Assembly (NCBI GenBank): GCA_947626025.1
Contig: CANQQQ010000016.1
Location: 1-36,299 of the forward strand
Length of the DNA stretch: 36,299 nt
From: an uncultured Clostridia bacterium
GTDB lineage: Bacteria > Bacillota > Clostridia > TANB77 > CAG-508
Direction: 5' to 3'
Positions 20,132-27,735 of the stretch are shown piece after piece. The notes below the pieces were generated by a model. That model saw nothing but the letters and a program-made list of their open reading frames with translations. It was not told where the DNA came from and made no database searches. The position numbers and the translations under genes are program-made. Numbering within the stretch: the stretch's first letter is position 1; each line of letters starts with the position of its first letter.

Positions 20132-20356
20132 ATGTTAAAGCATATCTATGAACATTTAAAAACTAGAAAGAAATATAACACATTAATGATAAAGTATGAA
20201 GCTAAAAAAGATGAATTAGAGCAAAAGATAATTGAGTTAAATACTCAAAAAAAAATAAACAAAATAGAATGTGAGAAATTTGAAAAAGCAATAGAGGAAT
20301 TAACGAAAAAATTTGTAAAAGAAAAACAAAAAAATAGTAAGAAAAAGGAGAATTAA
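20132..20356 (+). CDS. 74-aa lysine-rich coiled-coil protein
   Basis: ATG at 20132 behind GAGGAGG. Almost entirely charged helix with heptads (KKDELEQKIIELNTQKKINK). It abuts the DUF1351 gene. No family recognised. Confidence 0.5.
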   Translation: MLKHIYEHLKTRKKYNTLMIKYEAKKDELEQKIIELNTQKKINKIECEKFEKAIEELTKKFVKEKQKNSKKKEN

Positions 20357-21223
20357 ATGGAAACAAAAAATGAATTAGTAAAACCAGAATTTAAAAGCGA
20401 AATAAAAGCAGAAATCAAAGGAATAGCGGAAATAGAGGACAATATACAAGACGTTCAAAATTACGCACTAGAACTAAATGAATACTACTCAAAAATAATA
20501 TTTACAGAAGACACATTAAAAGAAGCAAAAACAGAAAAAGCGGAAGTTAATAAATTTAAGAGCAAAGTAGCAGATTTTAGGAAACAAATTACAAAAAAGT
20601 ATAATGAACCTTTACAAAAATTTGTTGATACTGCAAAAATGACAGAATCAATTTTAAATGATACCTATGAAACGATTAACAAACAAGTTAATAGCTATGA
20701 AGCAGAACAATTAGCAATAAAGACTAGTGAAGTAAAAGATTATTTTGAAGAATTATGCCAGCAAGAAAATATTGATTTTATTGATTATTCAAATGCAAAT
20801 ATAAATGTCACTTTGTCAGCAAGTATGAAATCATTAAAAGAAAAAGCAAATGAATTTGTTAATAAAATTTTAGACGATATTAATTTAATTAATAGTCAAC
20901 AATACATTGATGAAATGATGATTGAGTATAAAAAAGACCTAAATGTATCAAGAGCAATTACAGAAGTACAACAAAGACACGTTGCTTTAGAACAGGCTCA
21001 AAAAGAAAAAGAAGAAAAAAGAGAACAAGAGATCACAGACAAGGAAATGATTGAAAAGATTGATTCTTTATCAGCGCCAAAAGAAGAAATCAAAAAAGAA
21101 CTTGTAAAATTAGCTTTTGAATTTATTGGAGAAAAAGAACAAGCAAAAATTATAGTTTCAGCATTAAGAAATAGTAAAGGTCAATTTAGACAATTAAAAG
21201 AAATGGGAGGTTATTATGAATAA
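20357..21223 (+). CDS. DUF1351 phage protein (RecT partner)
   Basis: 288 residues, the size of DUF1351. Long helices with FTEDTLKEAKTEKAEVNKFK and ADFRKQITKKYNEPLQKFVD are characteristic of the family, and the end carries NSKGQFRQLKEMGGYYE. DUF1351 proteins commonly precede recT in Firmicute phages; their biochemical role is not established. The stop overlaps the recT start by eight bases, so they are co-translated. Confidence 0.85.
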   Translation: METKNELVKPEFKSEIKAEIKGIAEIEDNIQDVQNYALELNEYYSKIIFTEDTLKEAKTEKAEVNKFKSKVADFRKQITKKYNEPLQKFVDTAKMTESILNDTYETINKQVNSYEAEQLAIKTSEVKDYFEELCQQENIDFIDYSNANINVTLSASMKSLKEKANEFVNKILDDINLINSQQYIDEMMIEYKKDLNVSRAITEVQQRHVALEQAQKEKEEKREQEITDKEMIEKIDSLSAPKEEIKKELVKLAFEFIGEKEQAKIIVSALRNSKGQFRQLKEMGGYYE

Positions 21224-21923
21224 TAAAGAACAATTAAAACAAGAAATAGTAGTTAAATATGAAGTTGATGGACAGCAAATAAAATTAACTCCACAAATTG
21301 TACAAGATTATTTGGTTGGTACTACAGCAAAAATAACAATGCCTGAATTTAAATTATTTACTGAACTTTGTAAGGTAAGAAAATTAAATCCATTTTTGAG
21401 AGAAGCATATTTAATTAAATACTCAAATAATCAACCTGCAAGTATTGTTGTTGGAAAAGATGCAATTTTAAAAAGAGCAGTATTAAATCCTCACTATGAC
21501 GGAATGAGAAGTGGAATTGTAGTAACTGATGAAAATGGAGAAATAATTGAAAGAAAGGGAACTTTTAAATTGCCTGGTGAAACTCTTGTTGGAGGCTGGG
21601 CAGAAGTCTTTAGAAAAGATTGGGTGCATTCAATTTATAGTAGTGTATCCTTAGAAGAAGCAATTCAAAAGAAAGGAAATGGAGAACCAAATTCAAATTG
21701 GAGCAAGCAACCTGCAACAATGATTGAAAAGGTTGCTAAAGTAAGAGCTTTAAGAGAGGCTTTTGTTGAAGATTTATCTGGAATGTATGAAGCAGAAGAA
21801 ATGAATGTAGAATTACCGGAATTGAAAGAAGAAGAAAAAATTATTAATCAAGGGGAAGAAGAAATTCCAGATGCAGATTTTGAAGAAAAAGAAGTAAAGC
21901 CTGTTGATATTAATGAACTATAA
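21216..21923 (+). CDS. recT: RecT/Bet-family single-strand annealing protein
   Basis: 235 residues. LTPQIVQDYLV, ELCKVRKLNPFLREAYLIKY and ASIVVGKDAILKRAVLNPHY, followed by GMRSGIVV and GGWAEVFRKDW, are the diagnostic Bet/RecT core. WSKQPATMIEKVAKVRALRE is the conserved late helix. The acidic tail (EEEKIINQGEEEIPDADFEE) resembles an SSB-contacting end. It anneals complementary strands in recombination. No RecE-like exonuclease is beside it; the PD-(D/E)XK protein at 862 may supply the nuclease. Confidence 0.92.
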   Translation: MNNKEQLKQEIVVKYEVDGQQIKLTPQIVQDYLVGTTAKITMPEFKLFTELCKVRKLNPFLREAYLIKYSNNQPASIVVGKDAILKRAVLNPHYDGMRSGIVVTDENGEIIERKGTFKLPGETLVGGWAEVFRKDWVHSIYSSVSLEEAIQKKGNGEPNSNWSKQPATMIEKVAKVRALREAFVEDLSGMYEAEEMNVELPELKEEEKIINQGEEEIPDADFEEKEVKPVDINEL

Positions 21924-22533
21924 AATAATCAATACAGGTAGCGATGGTAATTGCACAATAGTAGATGACATTATAGCAATTGATATGGGAATTAGTTATA
22001 AAAAATTAATTCCCTATTTAAAAAAATTGAAGTTAGTTCTTTTAACTCATGAACATCACGATCATTTTAATACAAGGACAATAAAGAAATTAGCAGAAAG
22101 TAGACCAACATTAAGATTTGGATGTTGTAAATGGCTAGTACAAATACTTATAAATTGTGGAGTAGATAAGAGAAATATAGATGTTTATGATATAGGGAAA
22201 AAATATAATTATGATCTGTTTCAAATAATACCTGTAAAACTATATCATGATGTTCCGCAATGTGGTTATAGGCTATTTATGAATGATGAAAAGTTGTTTT
22301 ATGCTACAGACACATATACATTAGATGGGATTAAGGCTGTTGGGTATGATTATTACTTAGTCGAAGGTAATTATCAAGATGAAGAAGAATTAAAGTCTAG
22401 AGCAGTAAATGATTATTATGAGAGTAGAGTTAAAAAAACTCATTTAAGTAAAGAATATGCAACTAATTGGTTGTTAGAAAATATGGGATTAAATTCAGTG
22501 TATGAATGGATGCACGAGCATAAGGAGAAATAA
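21913..22533 (+). CDS. MBL-fold metallo-hydrolase
   Basis: 206 residues from the ATG at 21913, which overlaps recT. The zinc motif THEHHDH (residues 45-51) sits after INTGSDGNCTIV, with a later YATDTYTL aspartate and LVEGNYQDEE. This is a small metallo-beta-lactamase-fold hydrolase of the kind often found next to recT in Firmicute phages, with a presumed nuclease role that is not proven. No clear ribosome site, consistent with coupling. Confidence 0.85.
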   Translation: MNYKIINTGSDGNCTIVDDIIAIDMGISYKKLIPYLKKLKLVLLTHEHHDHFNTRTIKKLAESRPTLRFGCCKWLVQILINCGVDKRNIDVYDIGKKYNYDLFQIIPVKLYHDVPQCGYRLFMNDEKLFYATDTYTLDGIKAVGYDYYLVEGNYQDEEELKSRAVNDYYESRVKKTHLSKEYATNWLLENMGLNSVYEWMHEHKEK

Positions 22534-22534
22534 T

Positions 22535-22918
22535 ATGAATCATAGAGAATTAGCAAGAAATTATTTTAAAAAAAGTAATTTATCTTATGAAGATATTGGA
22601 ATGAATGAAATATATAAACTTATACAAATATTAAATAAAAGAATTGCTGAGGCTGGAAGTTGTATGTTAATGATAAATGAGCCTAAACTTCGAGGAAGGA
22701 ATACTAATATAAAACTTGATAAAAATGGAAAAATAAAATTTGCTGAAATTAGAGTAAAAGGAACTTACTTTGATGATCGTGAAGCTATTACTTTTAATGA
22801 GGATGGCTGGATAGGATTTTGTGGTTGGGCGGATGGCTACAATTTAACTCCATTTGTGATGGGATTTAAGGAATGGTGTGATTATTTGAAAGAAAGGAAA
22901 AGGAAAATATATGTATGA
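22535..22918 (+). CDS. 127-aa hypothetical protein
   Basis: ATG at 22535 behind AAGGAGA. LARNYFKKSNLSYEDIGMNE leads into a beta-rich body (IKFAEIRVKGTYFDDREAIT, GWIGFCGWADGYNLTPFVMG) with many aromatics. The opening resembles other small phage proteins with an initial helix pair. Function unknown. Confidence 0.55.
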   Translation: MNHRELARNYFKKSNLSYEDIGMNEIYKLIQILNKRIAEAGSCMLMINEPKLRGRNTNIKLDKNGKIKFAEIRVKGTYFDDREAITFNEDGWIGFCGWADGYNLTPFVMGFKEWCDYLKERKRKIYV

Positions 22919-23186
22919 TAAAGAGAAGCAAGCAATAGAAAGATGTGAGTATGCTAGTAATTTATTAAATAACAATAATATAATTCATGAAATAAAAAAG
23001 AAAGAAATAGGACATATCAATATTTATTATGATAATAAACCTATAATGAGTTTTTGGGCAAGAACAGGGAAATTTATATTTTTAAGAATACCGAAAGGGA
23101 AGATAAAGACTAAAGACGATCGAGGAATACAAAATTGTATTGATGCGTATAAACAATATGTAAAATTGGAGCAAGAACAATGCTAA
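22911..23186 (+). CDS. 91-aa hypothetical protein
   Basis: Overlaps the previous gene by eight bases; AAAGGAAAA lies before the ATG. Helix (YDKEKQAIERCEYASNLLN) followed by strands (IGHINIYYDNKPIMSFWART, KFIFLRIPKG), an alpha/beta pattern. Often seen in the same position in clostridial phages as an uncharacterised protein. Confidence 0.55.
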   Translation: MYDKEKQAIERCEYASNLLNNNNIIHEIKKKEIGHINIYYDNKPIMSFWARTGKFIFLRIPKGKIKTKDDRGIQNCIDAYKQYVKLEQEQC

Positions 23187-23488
23187 CGGAATTAAAAGAA
23201 GATATACAACAGTATCAAGAAGCGATGGAAGATTTTTATAATCTTATTCCAGAAGATATAGAAGGTGCTTATTCATTAGCAATTGTATTTATGCAACTTG
23301 CAAATAGGTGGGCTGAAATACAGTTAAATGCAAATCAATATTGTGCAGATTTAGGGGTAAGTAAGACAAGATTTAGAGATTATGCTTATCAAAAATACAG
23401 ATTATGTTCTAAAGCACATGAATTTTGCAGGGTAGTTTGGAGACAGGGAAAAGAAGACTTGAAAAATAGTTTTAATAAGGAATTTTAG
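23180..23488 (+). CDS. 102-aa helical hypothetical protein
   Basis: ATG overlaps the preceding stop. A helix bundle (LKEDIQQYQEAMEDFYNL, YSLAIVFMQLANRWAEIQLN) ends in LGVSKTRFRDYAYQKYRLCS, which looks like a small helix-turn-helix. A regulator is possible but unproven. Confidence 0.5.
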   Translation: MLTELKEDIQQYQEAMEDFYNLIPEDIEGAYSLAIVFMQLANRWAEIQLNANQYCADLGVSKTRFRDYAYQKYRLCSKAHEFCRVVWRQGKEDLKNSFNKEF

Positions 23489-23498
23489 GAGGATAGTA

Positions 23499-23696
23499 AT
23501 GGTAACGATAATATGCAATGTATATGAAAAAAATAGATTATTAAAAGTATTAGAAAAGGCTAAAGAAGATAGTACAAGAAGATTAGAAGATATGATGATG
23601 TCTATTACTGAATGCGTTTCTATGATTTTTGAAGAGGCTGAACCTGAAGAAAAAGAAATTATAAGAAAACACATAAGAAAAATGAGTGAACTATAA
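23499..23696 (+). CDS. 65-aa hypothetical protein
   Basis: ATG at 23499 behind AGGAGGATAG. Short strand start (VTIICNVYEKNRLLKVL) then acidic helix (EEAEPEEKEIIRKHIRKM). No family recognised. Confidence 0.45.
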   Translation: MVTIICNVYEKNRLLKVLEKAKEDSTRRLEDMMMSITECVSMIFEEAEPEEKEIIRKHIRKMSEL

Positions 23697-23697
23697 G

Positions 23698-24054
23698 ATG
23701 TATGAATACTACAATGCCAATGCACTTGGAAAATTAGATGAAGATTGTACTATAAGGGCAATTTCATGTGCTACTGGAAAATCTTGGGACTATATTTATG
23801 AACATTTAAGTGATTTAGCTCAAGAAAATGGTACAATGATAGATAATTCTCAATTTATAATAAATTATTTAGATAGAAGGTACAAAAGATTACCTGTCTA
23901 TGGTGAAACAATTGGAGAAATATCTGATTTATATTATAACAATATATTATTAATAACAACTAAAGGACATATTACTTGTTCTAAATATGGAACTATCTAT
24001 GACACATGGGATTGTAGAAATAGGCAAGTAGAATATGCATGGCTTGTAATGTAG
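23698..24054 (+). CDS. Papain-like cysteine-peptidase-fold phage protein (tentative)
   Basis: 118 residues from the ATG at 23698; the upstream GTG would overlap the preceding gene. DEDCTIRAISCATGKSWDYI places a cysteine (C17) at the start of a helix. KGHITCSKYGTIYDTWDC supplies H91 and D102, giving the order Cys-His-Asp of papain-like folds. Similar 'DC.iRAia' proteins are common in phages and are annotated as cysteine-peptidase-like, with unknown targets. Last gene of the RecT block. Confidence 0.55.
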   Translation: MYEYYNANALGKLDEDCTIRAISCATGKSWDYIYEHLSDLAQENGTMIDNSQFIINYLDRRYKRLPVYGETIGEISDLYYNNILLITTKGHITCSKYGTIYDTWDCRNRQVEYAWLVM

Positions 24055-24071
24055 AGGCTAATTGCCTCTTT
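24053..24071 (+). terminator. Short hairpin after the RecT block
   Basis: AGAGGC (24053-24058) with GCCTCT (24064-24069) and TTTAT. It stands directly before the tRNA and may terminate or mark processing. Confidence 0.5.
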
Positions 24072-24073
24072 AT

Positions 24074-24149
24074 GGTAGAGTATTCAAGTGGCTAAGAAGT
24101 TGGTCTGCAAAACCAATATGCGTGAGTTCAAATCTCACCTCTACCTCCA
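24074..24149 (+). tRNA. tRNA-Cys (anticodon GCA)
   Basis: Acceptor GGTAGAG (24074-24080) with CTCTACC (24139-24145); D stem TTC/GAA; anticodon stem TTGGT/ACCAA with loop CTGCAAA, anticodon GCA at 24107-24109; variable loop of 5; T stem GTGAG/CTCAC; discriminator T, as in cysteine tRNAs; encoded CCA at 24147-24149. All helices are complete. It is the only tRNA found in the window. Confidence 0.95.
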
Positions 24150-24162
24150 AATTTACAAAAAT

Positions 24163-24188
24163 AAGTCAATTTTGACTTTTTTTTATTT
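24163..24188 (+). terminator. Terminator after tRNA-Cys
   Basis: AAGTCA (24163-24168) with TGACTT (24173-24178), then a long T run. Confidence 0.85.
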
Positions 24189-24199
24189 TGTGGTACAAT
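24172..24199 (+). promoter_or_regulatory. Promoter of the structural operon, overlapping the terminator
   Basis: TTGACT (24172-24177) lies in the terminator's 3' arm; 16-bp spacer; TACAAT (24194-24199) with TGG before it. Confidence 0.7.
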
Positions 24200-24205
24200 T
24201 TAATT

Positions 24206-24282
24206 AAGGTGTAAAAACCATATATCAATTCACACGGTGGTCGTGACGCCGATATTAAATAACGATAGGAGGAGATATTTAT
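24206..24282 (+). promoter_or_regulatory. Structured 5' leader of the scaffold gene
   Basis: The 75-base leader is GC-richer than its surroundings. GTGT near 24210 can pair with ACAC near 24232, ATATC near 24222 with GATAT near 24250, and ACCA with TGGT, so the pairings interleave. A possible regulatory leader; no known riboswitch pattern was recognised. AGGAGG precedes the ATG. Confidence 0.4.
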
Positions 24283-24786
24283 ATGCGTGAGTTTTTGAAG
24301 GACTTAAACTTAGATCAAGAAATAATTGATAAAATTATGAAAGAGATGGGTACAAAAGTCGAAGATAGTAAAGGAAAAGATGAAAAAATTACCGATTTGG
24401 AAGCTAAAATTGTTGATTTAAAAAGAGAAAACAAAGCCTTAAAAACTGATAATAATAAACTTAACTTAACTATCGAAGATAATAATAAGTCTTTAGAAAA
24501 TTTACAAAACTTAACAAATGAAAATAAAAACCTTAAAGCGGAAATTCAAATGAGTGGAAGTGGAGTAAAAAAGGAATTTAGTAAGTTTGTTATGAGTGAA
24601 GTTATGTCTCAAGTTGATGATAAGACTGACTTCGAAACTGCACTTGAAAATTACAAAAAAGATAATTCTCAATATTTTGGGGAAACTGTAGTTAAGAAAG
24701 TGCAAAGTTCACCTAGTGTAGGTACTGGTGAAAATCATCAAACTACCACTAGCGATATTATGAATAATATCTTGCGTGGAAAATAA
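24283..24786 (+). CDS. Capsid scaffold protein (gp20-like)
   Basis: 167 residues. A long coiled coil (residues about 38-92, EKITDLEAKIVDLKRENKAL and on) is followed by a helical capsid-binding end (FVMSEVMSQVDDKTDFETAL) and a basic finish IMNNILRGK. This matches the order and size of Firmicute gp20-type scaffolds placed directly before the major capsid gene. It assembles the procapsid and leaves before DNA enters. Confidence 0.85.
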   Translation: MREFLKDLNLDQEIIDKIMKEMGTKVEDSKGKDEKITDLEAKIVDLKRENKALKTDNNKLNLTIEDNNKSLENLQNLTNENKNLKAEIQMSGSGVKKEFSKFVMSEVMSQVDDKTDFETALENYKKDNSQYFGETVVKKVQSSPSVGTGENHQTTTSDIMNNILRGK

Positions 24787-24812
24787 TATTTAGAAAAGGA
24801 GAAAAGATTAAA

Positions 24813-25727
24813 ATGGCTGTAAAAGGAATTGAAAGAACAGACATAGAAACTTTAATTGATACTCAAGTAGCAAATGAAATATTTGAGGGTACAATTAGAG
24901 ATAGTAAATTATTACCTCTTATGACTAAGTTACCAAATATGACTAGTGATAAGACAAAATTACGAATTTTAGACACTCTTCCTGTTGTATCATTTGTTAA
25001 TGAAACAAACAAAAATGGACGCAAAAGTGTTACTAAAATGGCTTGGAAAGATAAATTTATTAACGCTGCAGAATTAGCAGTTATCGTTCCAATTAAAGAA
25101 AACTTATTAGCTGATAGTTCAGTAGATATTTGGGCTCAAGTTAGACCAAGAATTACTGAAGCATTTGCAAGTAAAATTGACAATGCAATTTTAAATGGTA
25201 CTGATAAGCCAGCAGATTGGGAACAAGGTATCAAAGAACAAATTGAAACTGCAAATGCTGGAGTTGAAGAAACTGATAATCTTTATAAAGATATTGACGC
25301 TGCTATGACTAAAGTTGAAACAAGCGGTTACAATGTTACTGGTATTTTGGGAGGAGTAGAATTAAAAAGTAAATTTAGAAATATGCTTGATACTACTGGA
25401 CAACCTATTCAAAATACTGAAATTGGTGCTTTACCAAGAAATTATGTAGATAATGGTGCTTGGGATAAAGAAAATCTTGATTTAATCTTAGGTGATTTCA
25501 AACAAGCAGTATATGCTATGAGACAAGATATTACTTTTAAAGTATTAGATCAAGCAGTTATTCAAGACCCAGAAAATGGAGATATTGTTTACAACTTAGC
25601 ACAAGACGATATGGTAGCATTAAGAGTTACAATGAGACTTGGATGGCAATTACCTAACCCTGTAAATGTTGAAAATACTACTGAACAAAGATTCCCATTT
25701 GCAAGCGTAAAAAAAAAAGTAGATTAA
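24813..25727 (+). CDS. Major capsid protein (HK97 fold)
   Basis: 304 residues. Typical features: the N-arm DIETLIDTQVANEIFEGTIR, LPLMTKLPNM, WKDKFINAAELAVIVPIKEN (E-loop to P-domain), RPRITEAFASKIDNAILNG and the late DDMVALRVTMRLGWQLPNPV. It forms the icosahedral shell. The stop comes three codons after a 10-A run (25709-25718), and the -1 frame continues open for 143 codons, so a longer form is likely also made. Confidence 0.93.
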   Translation: MAVKGIERTDIETLIDTQVANEIFEGTIRDSKLLPLMTKLPNMTSDKTKLRILDTLPVVSFVNETNKNGRKSVTKMAWKDKFINAAELAVIVPIKENLLADSSVDIWAQVRPRITEAFASKIDNAILNGTDKPADWEQGIKEQIETANAGVEETDNLYKDIDAAMTKVETSGYNVTGILGGVELKSKFRNMLDTTGQPIQNTEIGALPRNYVDNGAWDKENLDLILGDFKQAVYAMRQDITFKVLDQAVIQDPENGDIVYNLAQDDMVALRVTMRLGWQLPNPVNVENTTEQRFPFASVKKKVD

Positions 25728-26149
25728 ACGATGTTGAAGTAAATGTACCAGAAGATGGCACATCTGTTAATGGTACAAATAAGACTGTAAAAGATATTCA
25801 AACAGGAATACAAATAAAAGGTGATAAAGTAACGGGTACTTCTAATTATTTAGAAGATATTACTGGAGCAGGTGGCGAAGGTAACTATTTAGTTTTAGAA
25901 CTACCTCAAGCTAAAGATGAAGGTAATACAGTAAAATGCCAATTCGAAGGTGGCGAAGAAACTACATTAAGTACTACAGATTATCAATATCTTATTAAAT
26001 TAACCGAAGGTGGTAAGAAACCTATAACTGTTACAGTAACAGGAAAAGTTAATGGTACGAGAACACTTGATATTTCAGGAGTAACATTATCACCAAAAAC
26101 AATTGCTTATTCAAGTAAAAAAACAAAAGTAAAATCATTTACTGAATAG
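25718..26149 (+). CDS. C-terminal extension of the capsid protein in the -1 frame
   Basis: No start codon with a ribosome site opens this frame. It is joined to the capsid gene through the slippery run A-AAA-AAA in GTA AAA AAA AAA. After slippage it reads KKSRLNDVEVNVPEDG, then GEGNYLVLELPQAKDEGNTV and LTEGGKKPITVTVTGKVNG, ending LDISGVTLSPKT and a charged tail. This is a beta-rich domain like those appended to clostridial phage capsid proteins, probably a decoration domain on the shell surface. Predicted fusion length is about 445 residues. Confidence 0.72.
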   Translation, partial: SRLNDVEVNVPEDGTSVNGTNKTVKDIQTGIQIKGDKVTGTSNYLEDITGAGGEGNYLVLELPQAKDEGNTVKCQFEGGEETTLSTTDYQYLIKLTEGGKKPITVTVTGKVNGTRTLDISGVTLSPKTIAYSSKKTKVKSFTE

Positions 26150-26163
26150 ATAGGAGGGCATTT

Positions 26164-26592
26164 ATGAAATTTGAAAACCAATATTTAACTTATGAAGAAT
26201 ATAGGTTATTAGGTGGTAAAATGGAATATATGCCTTTTAATCTATTAGAATTTGAAACTAGAAAAATAATTGATGGTAGAACACAACAAAGATTAGTTAA
26301 TGCTGAAGAAATACCACAAGAAGTTAAACTATGTATAAATAGAATGATTAATGATATTGCAAAATATATTAATGAAATGTCTAAAGAAAAACAGGATAAT
26401 GGAAATATTGCTAGTGAAAGTGTTGGAAGTTATTCTGTTAGTTATATCACTACTGACCAAATACTTCAAAATATAAAAGAAATAGTTAAATCTAAACAAT
26501 CTGAATTAGAAGACATTATGATGAATTACTTAATAGGTTGCGTTGTAAACGGTGAACATATTATGTATAATGGTGTTTCTTATGATGACTAA
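26164..26592 (+). CDS. Head-tail connector (adaptor, gp6-like)
   Basis: 142 residues, mostly helical, starting QYLTYEEYRLLGGKMEYMPF and using VKLCINRMINDIAKYINEMS as the central helices. Position (first after the capsid gene), size and the closing MMNYLIGCVVNGEHIMYNGV match adaptor proteins that bind under the portal. TAGGAGGG precedes the ATG. Confidence 0.72.
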   Translation: MKFENQYLTYEEYRLLGGKMEYMPFNLLEFETRKIIDGRTQQRLVNAEEIPQEVKLCINRMINDIAKYINEMSKEKQDNGNIASESVGSYSVSYITTDQILQNIKEIVKSKQSELEDIMMNYLIGCVVNGEHIMYNGVSYDD

Positions 26593-26974
26593 TACAGGAA
26601 TGTCAGTATTTAATAAATTTACTGATAATAATAAAAATGTTAGATTTAAAAAACATTATATTGAAAATGTGTTTTGGGATGATAGTCAAGGTATTAATAG
26701 AAATACTGGTTCTGAAAAAGAAGATAAAGTTAATGTATATATACCAAAGAACAAAAATGATTTAAGCAAATATAAAAAACCTAAAGAATATGCTAAAACA
26801 GGTACTGGTTGGACTTTAGAAAATGATGATTTAATCATTAAAGGCAAAGTTGAAGAAACTGAAGTTAAAGGTATAAAAGAATTATCAAAATATGAAGTAT
26901 TTACTATTACTCTAGTTGATGATAAAGATTTCGGAAGTCCTAACATGCATCATTTTGAAATTAGAGGTAATTAA
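26585..26974 (+). CDS. Minor capsid / head-closure protein
   Basis: 129 residues; the ATG at 26585 overlaps the previous stop. FKKHYIENVFWDDSQG, NVYIPK, WTLENDDLIIKGKVEE and the ending DFGSPNMHHFEIRGN fit the Minor_capsid_1/DUF6751-like head-closure family, a small beta-barrel that plugs the connector. It is followed with one-base overlap by the next connector gene. Confidence 0.72.
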   Translation: MTNTGMSVFNKFTDNNKNVRFKKHYIENVFWDDSQGINRNTGSEKEDKVNVYIPKNKNDLSKYKKPKEYAKTGTGWTLENDDLIIKGKVEETEVKGIKELSKYEVFTITLVDDKDFGSPNMHHFEIRGN

Positions 26975-27318
26975 TGAGGTTACAACTAAAATATACTTTA
27001 AAAGATTTTGATAAAGGAAAAATAATATCAAAATTTGGTATGGAAAAAGGTGGAAATACTCAATTATTTTTGGCAGATACTTGTTTTAGAAGAATGGTAA
27101 AATATGTACCGTGGGAAACAGGTGCATTAGCAACTACTGTCACAGTTAGACCAGGAAGTGTAACTTATGAACAAAAATATGCCCATAAACAATATACTAC
27201 CAATAAAGGTAAAGGAATACGAGGTAAATATTGGGATAGAAAAATGATAAGTGCTGAAAAAGGTGCAATTGTAAAAGAAGTTGAAGATTATGCTAAAAAA
27301 ACGAAAGGAAACAAATGA
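26974..27318 (+). CDS. Minor capsid protein 2 (head-tail joining)
   Basis: 114 residues. FLADTCFRRMVKYVPWETGA followed by TVRPGSVTYEQKYAHKQYTT matches the minor capsid protein 2 (HK97 gp10-like) pattern, including the proline-rich YVP-x-x-x-G-A-L core. It joins the head connector to the tail. Its one-base overlap with neighbours shows tight coupling. Confidence 0.78.
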   Translation: MRLQLKYTLKDFDKGKIISKFGMEKGGNTQLFLADTCFRRMVKYVPWETGALATTVTVRPGSVTYEQKYAHKQYTTNKGKGIRGKYWDRKMISAEKGAIVKEVEDYAKKTKGNK

Positions 27319-27319
27319 T

Positions 27320-27733
27320 ATGATAGAAAAAATAAGAGAATATTTTATTAATAATGTTTCACTTGCAGAAGAATATGATAATATTTTAGCAGATTTTCTT
27401 GGTGAAGATGCAACAACTTATTCAATAGAGCCAATACCTACTGAAAAAGTGATAAAAGCATATAGAGATGGTGGAAGCTTAAATCAATTTGTATTTCAAT
27501 TTAGTAGCCGTGAGTTTTATGACAATACTGTTGCTCAAAATATTGCTAATCTTGATTTTTATGAAAAGTTTGAAAATCAGATAGAAGATAATAATTATAA
27601 AAAAATATTACCTGAAATAGATGGTATTCAATCAATAGAGTGTTTAAATAATGGAACTATACAAGATATAGAAAGTGGAACAGCAAAATATGCTATACAA
27701 ATGAGAATAACTTATGAAAAAGGAGGAAAATAG
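27320..27733 (+). CDS. Minor capsid protein 3 / tail terminator
   Basis: 137 residues from the ATG at 27320. MIEKIREYFINNVSLAEEYD, TTYSIEPIPTEKVIKAYRDG and QFVFQFSSREFYDNTVAQNI follow the Minor_capsid_3 family, which caps the tail tube. The last gene before the major tail protein, as expected. Confidence 0.8.
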   Translation: MIEKIREYFINNVSLAEEYDNILADFLGEDATTYSIEPIPTEKVIKAYRDGGSLNQFVFQFSSREFYDNTVAQNIANLDFYEKFENQIEDNNYKKILPEIDGIQSIECLNNGTIQDIESGTAKYAIQMRITYEKGGK

Positions 27734-27735
27734 AA

